From: Glandiceps talaboti
Taxonomy: Eukaryota; Hemichordata; Enteropneusta; Spengelidae
NCBI RefSeq assembly: GCF_964340395.1
Contig: NC_135564.1
Span: 20,386,107 to 20,450,106, forward strand
Direction of reading: 5' to 3'
Length of the DNA stretch: 64,000 bases
The notes under the pieces are model-generated. The model was not told the DNA's origin. It was given only the letters and a program-made list of their open reading frames with translations, and searched no databases. Below are positions 47,328-58,776 of this stretch, one piece after another. Both the position numbers and the translations under genes were made by a program. Numbering within the stretch: position 1 is the first letter of the stretch; each line of letters begins with the position of its first letter.

Positions 47328-48810
47328 TTGACTCTGTCAAAACCCTTTGTGACACTTAGACACGACGTCATACATATTCAACAACATTGGTTGACCAAAG
47401 CGGCACTCTCACTACTTTCTAGGGTTCACAGGGACTTCAATGTTTGTGAAGTTTCTGTCATCGACGACAGTTCTGGTTTCAATGTAGGGTGCCCATATGG
47501 TGGTGTTGCTATCAGTGGTGTAAATCATTGGGACACAATGTCACTATAAAGTATCTATATATAGTTGACACTAGGCTCTTTGGTGTAGAAATCATCATGT
47601 CTTCAGTAAAACTGTTTATTATATGTGCACTGTTTATCTTCCAACTTGTTGAAATGACAATTATGACAGTTATTTGTCTTATCTAGCAAAAATCAAAAAC
47701 ATCGTTGATGATGTAGAAACTGCAAATGTTGTTATTATTGGAGATTTCAACTCCAACTTGGGTACAATATTTGGCAATGAGCTTGACATCTTTTGTCATG
47801 AAAATATTTTGCATATTTCTGATGTCGAAAAGCTTGACAAGGGTGTTGATAATTTCACTTACATCAGTGAAGCACATGGTAGTACATATTGGTTAGACCA
47901 TATTGTAAGTACCCAATGCAGTACACAATGCCATTTCTGATGTTTGCATTCTTTATGATTTTATTTCTTCTGATCATTTTCCTCTTTGGGTTAATACAGA
48001 AACAGGTGGTTTAGTTCAAGCTGAACCTATTCAGCACAATAAGTGCAACCCCAATTGAACCTCTAATTGGAGCCAAGCTTTGCCACATAATTTGTGCACC
48101 TATAAGAATCTAACTGGACATTTATTTCTCAATCTTGAAATGCCCAGCTTTTTTGTGTTGTGATCCAAATTGTAAGAATGGTGACCACCTGCGTGGGTTA
48201 CAGACATTTTACACGAATATCGTTACATGTCCTCAATCTGCTGCCAACAATTGTATTCCATCTTCAACGTTCAATGAATCTGGTTTCAATGTTGTTCCCG
48301 GATGGAATGAGCTTATGCGTAACTTTCACAATGCTGCTAGGGATGCTTTCAAAGTATGGGTGGTAAATGGCAGACCTAAATTAGGCCAATTATTTGATCT
48401 CCTGTGGAAAACCCATGCTAAAAAATCATGTAAAAGAGATGAGGGTAAAACTAGGGCTGAGGCCATGGCAAATAATTTGACACTTGGAGGTTTCATATAA
48501 GTTTTGGAATTCAGTGTACACTACGATGATGGGTGGCCATTCCACTCTTCCAACCTGTGTGGATGGTAGTAGTAATATTACTAACATGTGGAAAAAACAT
48601 TATGAGAGTCTACTTAATTCTGTCAAAAACAGTTACAAAAAGCAGTAACCAAGGACAAACAAATGCTTTATCATTTTGAATAGCCAACATGACACTGTTG
48701 AGATTACAATAGCCATCTATTTTATACCAGATGCTGCCATTGGTGTTTGGTGCCATTAGAAGTATGCTGGAGATGTTTCATTATCAAAATCAGGTTCAGC
48801 AATACACATG
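47328..48810 (+). pseudogene. LINE ORF2: endonuclease and connecting region, disrupted (first copy)
   Basis: ORF2 normally nicks target DNA and copies RNA into it. 47328-47549 reads DVIHIQQHWLT and VGCPYGGVAI, the start of an APE-like endonuclease; the family has EHWL at the first block, and here the acidic residue is Gln. A shift near 47550 follows. 47674-47940 reads VVIIGDFNSNLG, FTYISEAHGSTYWLDH, with the GDFN and W-L-D-H motifs of the endonuclease. 48135-48500 is the connecting segment (CCDPNCKNGDHL, VPGWNELM, AARDAFKVW). After 48500 pieces such as MWKKHYESLLNSV continue in other phases, and the RT core is missing. Confidence 0.88.
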
Positions 48811-48812
48811 TA

Positions 48813-48813
<1 letters not shown>

Positions 48814-48884
<71 letters not shown>
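48814..48884. repeat. (AT)n microsatellite
   Basis: About 33 uninterrupted TA repeats. Confidence 0.97.
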
Positions 48885-49429
48885 GGATCCATGTTGCATT
48901 TTGATTCCACAAATATATGGTTATACCAGATGACACTTGGCCAGTTTGGACTCAAGCATGCTTGTAATATGATACATGTATTTACACTTTTTGCATCATG
49001 TCACACAGATATATCAGATGTTTACCATTCATATTATAACTAAAAAACAACATTTTATGCCCAAATATTTACATATTATAATGTATTTGGAAATAATTTA
49101 TGAGACTGAACAACAAAGTCCCATGAAAAATGAAGATTTTTTAGGTTCACCAATACAAAATGAAGAATTTGTGAAAAAAACTTTATTGTAGTGGTGGCCA
49201 TTTAGAATATTTAATGAAGTCATACAGACAAACAGACATCTGAACACACAAACATTTTGCCATACCAATGACAAATGCCTATTTGTGTCTGTCCTATCAG
49301 TGCCTGTGATTTGTTGTAAAAACACCCAGTGTACTGTAAAAACCATATTGGGCAATACAATTGCAAACTCTATCGTCTTTCAGGTTTGGTAGTAAGTTTG
49401 AGCCCTGGATGATATTGTATAAGTCACTG
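48885..49429. other. No gene recognised
   Basis: Sequence between the LINE fragment and the SINE. Short frames only. Confidence 0.5.
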
Positions 49430-49800
49430 AAGCTAATAATAATGTTCATTCTTATATAGTGTTTCCCAACCCAGTCTTGGTGCTCAAAGCACATTACAAT
49501 TATTACACCTGGCTTCCTGGATCTATTGTAGCACAGCAGCCCTCTGTACTTCCTAACTCCCTGGGGAGCATACAATCCATTGCAGACTTTATAAGTGCAT
49601 AGGATTAAAGCATTCGCATTGCAACCTCTATCCTACCAGGTCCCCAATTATACAGCTGGGTTGACTGAAGCACAATCATGGTTCAAATCTTACCCAAGGA
49701 CTTCTATAGCCACTCGGAAACAAATGGCATCGATGGGGCTCGAACCTGCAACCTCCAGATTCCAAGCTGGCCACTCTAACCATTTGACCATCATGACTCC
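49430..49800 (-). mobile_element. tRNA-derived SINE
   Basis: Reading the minus strand from about 49800, a tRNA-like head contains an A-box-like tggtcaaatggttagagtgg and a B box ggttcgagcc, separated by about 30 bp as in Pol III promoters. The body follows (gggacctggtaggatagag, then ctccccagggagtt, gtaatgtgctttgagcacc). The tail is atataagaatgaacattattatta, with an ATT-type repeat, at about 49430. Similar bodies with 'gctttgagcacc ... tataa..' tails occur in SINEs with conserved central domains of marine invertebrates, from memory. It is non-autonomous, mobilised by LINE machinery. Confidence 0.85.
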
Positions 49801-52413
49801 ATGGACTCCACACGGCTAAATAGACCAGCCATCAAGAGCCCAACAACCACTTAGGATGCATATCTATCACACAGATGTAATGACCCCGACACTATTTGCA
49901 AAGGAGTCCAAATGAATTCATTTTTGGAGCAAGTGCAGCCAAGCTTAACATGCTGAATGAGAGCCCAGAGATATGTCATGATTACACTATTGAAAGCAGA
50001 AAGAATACCTCCCCCCCAACCCCTCCAACCACCCCACTAACACAATCATCCACTCTCGCTACTCCCTACTGACATACACCAAGCTATCATATTATACATT
50101 TGTACATACCTACATCAATCAACTGTATACCTATCTATGCCTATATTCCAAAACCTACTGTATATATATATACCTACAAGCTAAACTTATATATGCCTAT
50201 ATACCAACACCTGTTGTATTAAACTAAACCTATATATGGCTATATAACAATACCTACTATCTACACATACCTATAATCTAAACCTATCTATGCCTATATA
50301 CCAGTATCTACTGTATAAATATACCTACAATGCTATATATAGCTTCCAGCTAAACCGACCTTGTGTCATTAATAGATTTGACTTAAAATTTTGAAGTGTA
50401 ACCTCTTTACAAATGAGCCTGAGGCCTTGAAATGGAAATAAACTACATGTACAACATAACTAATCCTATTGGTTCTATCTACCTACATGTATCTATATAA
50501 CTGTCTATTCTACAACCTACTCACTCTAACGAGCTAAGTAACTGGCAAACTACATTTTTCCTTGAAGACATAGAACACACTCAAATACTTTACTTCTCTC
50601 TGATTATAGGTTGAAATTTATTTCCTTTAGTTATAATGTTTATAATATCTATACAACACTTTTTCTTTGTCTGTAAACAGATTTAAATATCTGTGATGTC
50701 AGATATGAAAGTAAAGTGATAACTGACCCTGAAGATCAATGTCAAGGTCAAAGGCCAATATCTGAAAAGAAAGTATACACCTCACTATGAAGGAGTACAC
50801 AGTTCAATGGAGACAATAACTTTTATAGTTTATCCAGTTAATCAAGATTTTATTACTACAAATATGATTGTCATTCGATGAAAGTGGTATGAATACCAAA
50901 ATAATAACACTTGTGGATACTACTTTGTATTACTTGTAAACATGAGTCAAAAGCTTGATTTTTAAAACTGACAGAAGGTTTAGGCCCTTTGAAAACCCTG
51001 GATGTCAAAGTCAAGGTCAAAGTCTCAAAATATTATTTACACCTAACAATATAGAGCTAGACACATGAATGGAGTCTTAAGATACTGGAATTTTTTAGTT
51101 ACGCAGAAAATTATCATTGTTCATCACGAACATGACCACCATTCAATTAAAAGTTGTGACAACCAAAATATGCAAAAAATACCTTGATTTTGATAATTGA
51201 CCTAGAATTTCAATGTCAAGGTCAAAGGTATCTTTCTTACAAGGTGTTTGCAAGTGATTATATGGGGTTAGACACTTGAATGTGTCTATTCATTGAGGTC
51301 TGACTCACGACAGTTTTCCCCTATTAGACGTTCAAGTGCTACAAACCCAACTTGATGAGACTGCAGATCAGGTATAATAAAAATTGTTTGCATCTCTAAA
51401 GCTATTTGCAATGTCACTGATAATGGGTCAATAAAACTGATAACAACTGATAGAAAAGTAAGCTCAGCTTTGCCTGATATGATTTACTCCTTGGTGTTTT
51501 GTAAGGGTGCATTATCACATTTGTAGTGATAGGTAAGGCGAAATCCCATTTGCTTGGCTTATGGGCCTGACGCCGTCATGTTATGTAGTATTACATTGAT
51601 TTGGCTGTGATTTGGTTAATAACGGTATGAGCACTTAAAAAGTAATCATTGTCCATATTTTCCCTCTGCAATATGAACATGATTTCAAGAAATTAGCAAC
51701 AAATAAAGATGTGTCTCTGATTTTAATAATTGGCCTTGAAGGTCAAGGTCAAAGGTCAATGTTGCAAAAGAAATGTTGTACCTGATAATAGGGGGTAGCC
51801 ACTTGAATGGAGTCTCGTGTATTACAGATTTTGAGTTAAGTCAAATCTTATGTAAAAATGTACTACATTATCACAGTCCTAAATATTGGCAGTGAAAGAA
51901 AAGCAAGCACATATACTTGGCTAACAGAAAAAATTTGTCAAGGTGATGACTGTCTATGTATTAAGTCTAAAAAAAAGTGCTCATACACGTCTGACCTGAT
52001 TGCTTATTCCAACAAAAGTTAGGACAAATTGTCCAAATATGCACATTACTTTGTTTTGTAACCTTGGCAAAAGTGGTCGAATGGTGGACATATTTGTCAT
52101 TAAAATACATGTTTCCCTGCTGACTATTTCAGCTTAATAAATAGTCATTTGAGTGTCTGAAACTGTGTTATCCATGATGAACTTTCAATGAAACATTAAA
52201 CTTGAGCTTGAAAGGTATGTCAGATTCAAAATATCTAGTATTCATGTATATCTCTGAATGATGAATGGACCAGTTTTGACCAAACCAGGCACAACTGTCT
52301 GATACTTTAGTCTACTCCACAATAAGGAATTTAGGCAGTAACATCATTTGTCTTAAAAATTCAGAAAAGGAATAAAGATATATGTTTGAAATGTGTCTGT
52401 GAGAAACTTGTGA

Positions 52414-52480
52414 AGTTAGTTAGTTAATTAGTTAGTTAGTTAGTTCATTAGCAAGTTACCTGGTTAGTTAGTTTGTTATT
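52414..52480. repeat. (GTTA)n microsatellite
   Basis: Imperfect gttagtta run with substitutions. Confidence 0.9.
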
Positions 52481-54113
52481 AGGTATATAACAAGCCTTCA
52501 TCCCAACATACTCCAAACGTTTCTCCTTATTCCTGCTCTGATTTTTTTTCTGAAAAATATGTCATTATTGGGATGAACTACATGTAAAGTGATGTACATA
52601 CATTTGTACTATAGTATGTGAAAATTGTGGCAGGTCCCATACGGAATTTTCATCATGGGTGTACATGTACACATTCAAATGAGATTTCTATCCATTAAGC
52701 TTCCAGCATTAGCAGCAAAACATTATTTCTCTAACAAATATGGCCACTCAAATGGTCATTATTGTGAAGGTAACAAAGCAAAGTATTGTGCATATATTGA
52801 ATTCCATACCAGTGCTGTCATTTTTACCAGGTTTGCATGAAAATGGCCTGTGCATGTCATTTGTGTACATACCCATTATTCTAACTTTTTTTATTTTAAC
52901 ATTTGACATTGAATAAACAGGTCAAGGTCAAAGTCATATTGGAAAGCAGTAATGAGACAGCATGGGTATAACCTCTCAAATGAGGTCTCCCAATGTCTAA
53001 GAGTAATTTTTTTTTATTAATATGACTATCATTGTCATATCATTGTACAGATCATGAAATGTGATGTTCAATTGTAGAACATCTCTTCCAGATTTCAATT
53101 AAAGTGATCTGCATATGCGGACAACAGTATCTGATTGTTTTGTTCTTGAATTATTAAACAAATGGTGAATTTTCACAACAAATATGGCCGCCATTAATTG
53201 ATACACATAAGCAGTAAGTATGTATGTATGAAATATTGATCACACCTTAATACCATGAAGCATCAAGGCAATATCCAAGCGACAGCTTGATTTTCACAAC
53301 AGGGAACTTGTAATCCAGACTGAGCATGCTCAGATGCAAAGGACTATGTGGTTATCTGTGGTTATCATAATACCTAATCTGGTGCTACTTATAGAATTAA
53401 CCCCCCGCAATTGTCAGGGTAACTATTAATTGACCATTCCTGGTTACAAAAAAATGTATCAACATTGTTTACAATACTAATATATTAGTATTTATTATCA
53501 CTTTTCCCATGATGCAACATTCAACATGGTGAGTTTGACCATGGTGGGTCAAGATCTTTAAAGAGAGGTTAAATCCTGATAACATGGAGTAGATATTTGA
53601 ATGGACTCACTATGGATAACTTTTTTGAGTCATAGAATTACCTACCCAAGGTGTTTCCAAGTGATTATATAGGGGTTAAACACTTGAATGAGTCTATTCC
53701 TTGAGGTCTGAGTTATGTAGCATATTACATTGATTTGTTACATACTCCAAATATGGCCATGATTTGGTTAATAAAGAAATGAACACTTAAAAAGTAATCA
53801 TTGTGTACATTTCCTTCTATAATGTGAACATGATTCAAGAAATTAGCAACAAATAAAGATGACCTTGAAGGTCAAGGTCAAAGGTCAATGTTGCAAAAGA
53901 AATGTTGTACCTCAAACCAGGGGGGCAGACACTTGAATGGAGTGTCATTTATTACAGTTTTTGAGTTAAGTCATCTTTGTTCCTAGGATTGAAAGAAATT
54001 GGATATTGGATGAGTGACAAATGGTACATTACGGATGACGGACAGGACCCATTCAAATAGTCCCCTTTGGGAAACTAACTAAGTATACACTATATATCAT
54101 AAACTGTTGTCGG

Positions 54114-54143
54114 AACACATACACACACACACACACACTCACT

Positions 54144-54177
<34 letters not shown>

Positions 54178-54180
54178 TAT
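54114..54180. repeat. (CA)n microsatellite (second copy)
   Basis: CA repeats interrupted by ctcact. Counterpart of 46642-46700. Confidence 0.95.
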
Positions 54181-54459
54181 ACACACCTACCACCCCCCAC
54201 CCCACCCATCACATTCTTTCTACTTTCAATGGCATAACTGTAACGTGTCTCCCGACTGCTCATCTAGCATGAAAGCTCGGCGACCAACTCCAAAAAGGAA
54301 TTCATTCAGAGTCTTGTACAAATAGTATCAATTAAGGGTCATATACACCTGTGTGCTGTATAATGCATCCTAAGTGGTGCTGAAGTTGTCAAGGGGGAAC
54401 ACTGGTACCCCTAAGCTGATGAATATCGGAGAGCTCAATTATTTTCTAGTTTGCCTTAA

Positions 54460-55363
54460 AGGTACACGGGGAAGAATCGCCTTGACTATTTCCGACGTAA
54501 TCCGACACAGCACGAAGTGTTCTGGACTTTGAACTTTATTTGCACATGTCAAATTGTCCATGCTCACGTCCCACCACGGCCAGTCAAAGAGGAGGAACAG
54601 ATAGTCCAATGTTCCTGCTCCTTTACCAAAATATACTCAAGAATTGTCATTCCTGACAAAAAAAATCTTATTTATTGCACTAATGTTTTAAAATTCCCGC
54701 AATGTCACAACTCATGCACTATCGTATCGGGCGATCCGTTATGCAGAGACCTACTTCCCCATTCCACTCCATTATCATGGCGCCACCCGTAACATCTCAT
54801 GAATATTTATTAAAATGCATCATCTTCGGCTTCGTTCGGCAAGATTTTTCCACGTTCGGACTAATCCTTTGACCCAACTTTACGTGTTAGCGGGAATCGG
54901 ATCACTCATTACAGATTTACGTGATTTCACCTAGGACTTGAAAATGACATCGTTTGGACTCAAAAAGGGACCATTTTCATAGTTTTTACAAAGAATTAAT
55001 TGGAAATTCACCTATTTTATATCAAACATCGATAGAGTATGTTGTTTTGAATGTGTCTAGGTCACAGTTCAGGGTGTATGCCAAGGACATTTAAGGAAAC
55101 GCTCGGTGAAATTTTCACCGATTTTTTCCCAAAATCTTGACCAAATTTGACGTTTTTGTAAAGAAAATCGCTTCCACCAAGCAATTATTTTTTCATACAT
55201 CGATTCACTAGGTATTTTTAAGTCTGTATTCGAAGTTTCATGAAAATTAAACGGCAAATTTCCATATGAGTGGCATGTGAAGTCAACAATGTATGTTAGT
55301 AATTGTTACAGATCTAAGGTCTGCAATCGTCAGCGGGTGGCCAGCAGTTCTTCCCCGTGTACC
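54460..55363. mobile_element. 904-bp non-autonomous DNA element flanked by TTAA
   Basis: TTAA lies on both sides (54456-54459 and 55364-55367). The ends are inverted repeats: ggtacacggggaagaa at 54461-54476 and ttcttccccgtgtacc at 55348-55363. The first LINE-repeat copy shows the empty site gccttaatcat (about 46954), where one TTAA is present. TTAA duplications are typical of piggyBac and Kolobok DNA transposons, so it is a MITE-like passenger of one of these. Internal frames (54517-54792 plus, 55069-55257 minus) have no recognised domain. Confidence 0.88.
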
Positions 55364-55495
55364 TTAATCATAAGCAAATATCATAAACATTATTAGTTTA
55401 TTGGGGCAGCGAGGCTAGGTGAAGAATGCTCAATTAAGGTTGTTTGCCTGAACCCACCATTTAAACTTTTCATCAGCAGATTTGCTCCAACAAAG

Positions 55496-55683
55496 ACTCC
55501 TGATGACGTTAAGTATAGCATCAAAAGTCGGTGTCAGATTTCTGTAAATTTTGAACAGCTCACTATAAAATATGACACATATATAAATCCTTCCTTATTG
55601 AAAGGACACAGGACTTTGCTGATAAAGTTGGTGATCCTGCACTATGGCCAGATGGCATACAAATTCGTGAATTCTATTGACAA
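55496..55683 (+). pseudogene. LINE ORF1 C-terminal remnant (second copy)
   Basis: Nucleotide match to 47085-47272 (catcaaaagtcg, gatttctgtaaatt, ctgcactatggccagatgg), with indels that break the frame. It is followed directly by sequence matching 48008 of the first copy, so the endonuclease has been deleted. Confidence 0.7.
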
Positions 55684-55686
55684 TTT

Positions 55687-56931
55687 CAGATGGTTTAACT
55701 CAAGCAGAACCTACTCAGCACAATATGTACAACCCCAATTGAACCTCTAATTGAAGTAAAGCTTCGCCACATGATTTGTGCACCTATAAGAATCTAACTG
55801 GCCATTCCACTCCTCCAACCAGGATGGATGGTAGTAGTGGTCATGGTAATATTGCTAAGATGTGGAAAAAGCATTATGTGAGTCTACTTAATTCTGTCAA
55901 AACCAGTTACATGATAAAGCATTTGTTTTGTCCTTGTTTGACAGAGTTGATTTTCATGATGCAATGGTGGTTTATACTGCCAATGAGATTAAAAGTGTGA
56001 AACCAAGCAAATTTGAAAAAAGGAAAAACATGTGGTAATGATGGCAACGCCTCAGAGCACCTGAATTATGCTGGCTCTATTCTTACTGTTATTTTGAGCA
56101 TGTGTTTTACTAGCTTTTTCATTCATGGTTATACTTACCAGAGAGGTTTATGCATGCAGTTATTTGTCCCACAGTGAACGAGTCTAAGGACCTTACATCA
56201 GTGGATAATTATAGGCCTATTGCATGCAGTAATTGGTAACGGCCATTTCGAAATTTATGGAATTGTGTATTTTATCACGTGTAACTTGAATTGAAACCAG
56301 TGATCTACAATTTGGATTTAACTCTTTTGACACTGCTCGACTGTAATATCCGCGAGATTACGCTAATACAAGCTATTTACAACAGGTTAATGCAGCTCAT
56401 ACTTTAACGACATTGCTGAGGGACCAGCTATCAGATGTGAGTAAGCTGGTGAGCCATACCGGTACTCCCATTCTGTTAAACTGTCGACAGTTGTTTGTGC
56501 CTGTTTGCTACGTTTTATCTAAAACTAAAGTCGCTGCCTGACTCCAATCCAGAGCAATACTATAACCCCATACTGATCAGAGAGTGCCAGAGGCAGGAGT
56601 GCCTGAAAGACAAGTCAAAGGACCTTTCATCAGAAGGTAATTATAGGCCTAACGCACTGGTAACGGCCATTTTGAAATTGTTGGAATTGTGTATTTTATC
56701 ATGTATTGTAACTTGAATTGAAACCAAAGATCTACAATTTGGATTTAAAAGTAATCACTCTACAGATATGTGTATTTTTGTACTCAAAGAAATTATGATT
56801 TTTACAAGAGACATAATACACCTGTATTTTTGTGTTTCATAGATGCTACAAAGGCTTTTGATAGGATTAATCATTGGACATTATTTAGAAAATTGATTGA
56901 TAGGGGCATTCCATCATTTATAGTTCTCATT
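55687..56931 (+). pseudogene. LINE ORF2: reverse transcriptase, 5' half (second copy), disrupted
   Basis: Fragments in order: TPPTRMDGSS with MWKKHYVSLLNSV (55800-55910), then near 56170-56230 a piece with DNYRPIA (RT leader), a repeated partial version near 56630-56660 (NYRPNALVTAI), and at 56770-56931 FIDATKAFDRINHWTLFRKLIDRGIP. The Asp pair in FIDATKAFD corresponds to RT motif A. The sequence around 56220-56300 and 56640-56740 is duplicated (cctattgcatg..ggtaacggccatttcgaaa / cctaacgca..ggtaacggccattttgaaa), which suggests a local rearrangement. The frame is then interrupted by an insertion at about 56932. Confidence 0.85.
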
Positions 56932-57099
56932 GTTTCCACCCGTAAGGAAGGGGATACATTAGGGCTGAAATGTGTGTGTCATCGTTTTCTCAACGGGTCA
57001 ATTGATATGAAATTTGGCACATATCTTCCTTATGAGAAAAGGAACATCTGATTAGGTTTTGGTAAACAACCAATAAATTTAATGACTCATTGCATATCA

Positions 57100-57700
57100 A
57101 CAGTTTTCAGCAGGCTATATCTTAAGACTGCATACTTCAATTTCAATACCATTCAGTACATACATTAACCATAACAAATTGTATGTGGCCGATACAATTT
57201 GTTGATATACCTGACAGTGTTAATGAATAATTTGCATAATTAATGAGTTTCGGTAATTAGGCTATAACTTAAGAATACATTCTTCGATTTCGATATAATT
57301 TAGTCTATTCATTAAATATAACAAAATACATTTGTCCTATGATTTGTTGATGTACCTCACAGTGTTAAAGAATAATTTGCATAATTAATGAGTTTCGGTA
57401 ATTAGGCTATGTCTTAAGACTGCATACTTAAATTTCAGTACCATTCGTACATACTTTAACCATAACAAATTATATGTATCCTATAATGTTTGCTGATGTA
57501 CCTTACACTGTTAATAAATAATTTGAGTTTTGGTTGTTAGGCAATATCTTTAGACTGCATACTTCAATTTCCATACAATTTAATACATGCGTTAAATGTA
57601 ACAGAGTGCATTTGTACTATAAAAGCTGTTGATTTCACCTAAAGATTTAGGGAGCTCTTTGCATAATTAATTATTGTCAGCAATTAGACTTTGTCAAAAA
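57100..57700. repeat. Tandem array of ~145-bp units, about five degenerate copies
   Basis: Each unit has ttcggtaattaggcta (or a variant), cttaagactgcatacttcaa, accat/acaattca.tacat.., a 'gttgat.tacct.acagtgtta' part and aataatttgcataatta. Unit starts are near 57110, 57250, 57397, 57537 and 57678. Related single copies lie inverted at 24800 and 40527. Confidence 0.85.
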
Positions 57701-58253
57701 AACATTCATTACCATATTTTTTTTTATATCATTTTAATTGGTAATTTGCATAATTGGTGAATCCCTTACAGGAGGCATTCAATTTAAATCTCATAGATTT
57801 TCGATTAAAAATTTAGGAAGTGTAATATTAACGTCAAACTTTCTGATTTTACCTTGTTGTTTTGCAATTTCTCCCAATATCAAGCTACTGCTGTTTGATG
57901 TGAGCCATGTGATCGTGTAATTAATGCAGTATCTCGGGAAATATACACTTTCATTGAACACATTCATCAGGTGTAATAAAGTATGATTTATAACAATATT
58001 ATGAAATCTATAAGCCTACGAAAATAAATTGTTGGTCTTCAACACTATTGTTCACGATCTAGCCTACGTGTATTACTTCGCAAAATCGTAGTAACACTGG
58101 TGACCTTTACATTGACCTCTATATATTCAGTGTACAGTGAGGGCGCAATGTGTGGTTTGAACAGGGAGTTTGAATTATATTCATGATAGCAAGGCGATAC
58201 CCCTACGGAAGGACATTCAGTTTAAATCTGGCACATTGTTGGTTAGTCTATCA

Positions 58254-58334
58254 GCTAGCCCTCGGATGTTCTTCCGATAAAATACGACACACAGCCGAAC
58301 AACGCTATCGAGGATGGAACATCCGAGGTCTAGC
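58254..58334. repeat. Hairpin with 18-bp arms
   Basis: gctagccctcggatgttc (58254-58271) pairs with gaacatccgaggtctagc (58317-58334) at 17 of 18 positions, with a 45-nt loop. The sequence immediately after it, tagcgaatgtcat, pairs with atgacattcgcta at 58679-58691. Confidence 0.85.
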
Positions 58335-58687
58335 GAATGTCATCAGGATATAAACAACTGCCAATCAGAGAACCGTATTAGCGACAAGCACAAACAGAGG
58401 ACAATAGCTAAATTTTCATGCATATTCATCTTAAGGAGGGGCTTGTATAAATAACCACCAATGCGTTAACTGAAATGTGTGAATGACAACGTCTACACTC
58501 ATCAAACTCACATTTACCATAAACCGATAAGCCATAGTAATGACGTAAATGTGTTTGTCAACACTTGCATGCAGAGATTCCCCAAGGTCATAGGTTATTG
58601 AATATATTAAAGCATATATATGCATATATGGCCCAACCCACCGCTTATCGTAATCTCAATGGAATGTCCGGTCTGAAAATGACATTC

Positions 58688-58769
58688 GCTAGACTGCTCG
58701 GGCAAGCCCTCACATGCAAACTTCGTTCGCTTATAGTTATAGCATCGAAAGAAAGCCCGAACGTCTAGC
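58688..58769. repeat. Second hairpin ending the insertion
   Basis: gctagactgctcgggc (58688-58703) is an imperfect inverted repeat of gcccgaacgtctagc (58755-58769). It overlaps the arm that pairs with 58331-58343, so alternative folds are possible. Confidence 0.75.
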
Positions 58770-58776
58770 AGCAAGA

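Larger units (their letters stand above)
44631..48660. repeat. Long LINE-bearing repeat, first copy
   Basis: The sequence is shared in the same orientation with 49838-55935, in blocks: 44640-45310 with 49848-50516, 45649-46100 with 50520-50970, 46370-46950 with 53850-54455, 46955-47275 with 55368-55683, and 48008-48120 / 48530-48640 with 55687-55930. Blocks are separated by deletions or insertions in one or the other. Both contain LINE pieces at the right end, so the left part may be the long 5' region of the LINE, or both were duplicated together. Confidence 0.85.
49838..55683. repeat. Long LINE-bearing repeat, second copy (left part)
   Basis: Homologous in blocks to 44631-47275. It lacks 45326-45648 of the first copy. 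It contains extra material at 50975-53850, including more AGGTCA-type units near 50737, 51012, 51222, 51742, 52924 and 53878, and a TTAA-flanked insertion at 54460-55363. The long extra part includes a GTTA microsatellite (52414-52480) and no recognised gene. Confidence 0.85.
56932..58776. mobile_element. About 1.8-kb insertion splitting the LINE reverse transcriptase
   Basis: RT-coding sequence stops after ...RGIPSFIV and resumes at 58777 as NYWYNSKHLFF. Between them are a tandem array (57100-57700) and two fold-back structures near the right end (58254-58334 and 58688-58769). Boundaries are set by the loss and return of RT reading, so they are accurate only to about 10 bp. I see no clear target-site duplication. 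No coding frame of note. Confidence 0.75.

Noticed and set aside
48747-49043. Frame with a Tyr-Ile repeat
   Set aside because: It is the translation of the (AT)n microsatellite.
49740-49800. A functional tRNA gene on the minus strand
   Set aside because: A and B boxes are present, but the cloverleaf is degenerate and the sequence continues into a SINE body.
49595-49819. 74-codon plus-strand frame as a protein
   Set aside because: It is the antisense translation of the SINE tRNA-like head and body.
54107-54325. His-Thr repeat protein
   Set aside because: It is the translation of the (CA)n microsatellite.
54517-54792. 91-codon frame inside the TTAA-flanked element as a transposase
   Set aside because: No transposase motif and far too short. 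The element is non-autonomous.
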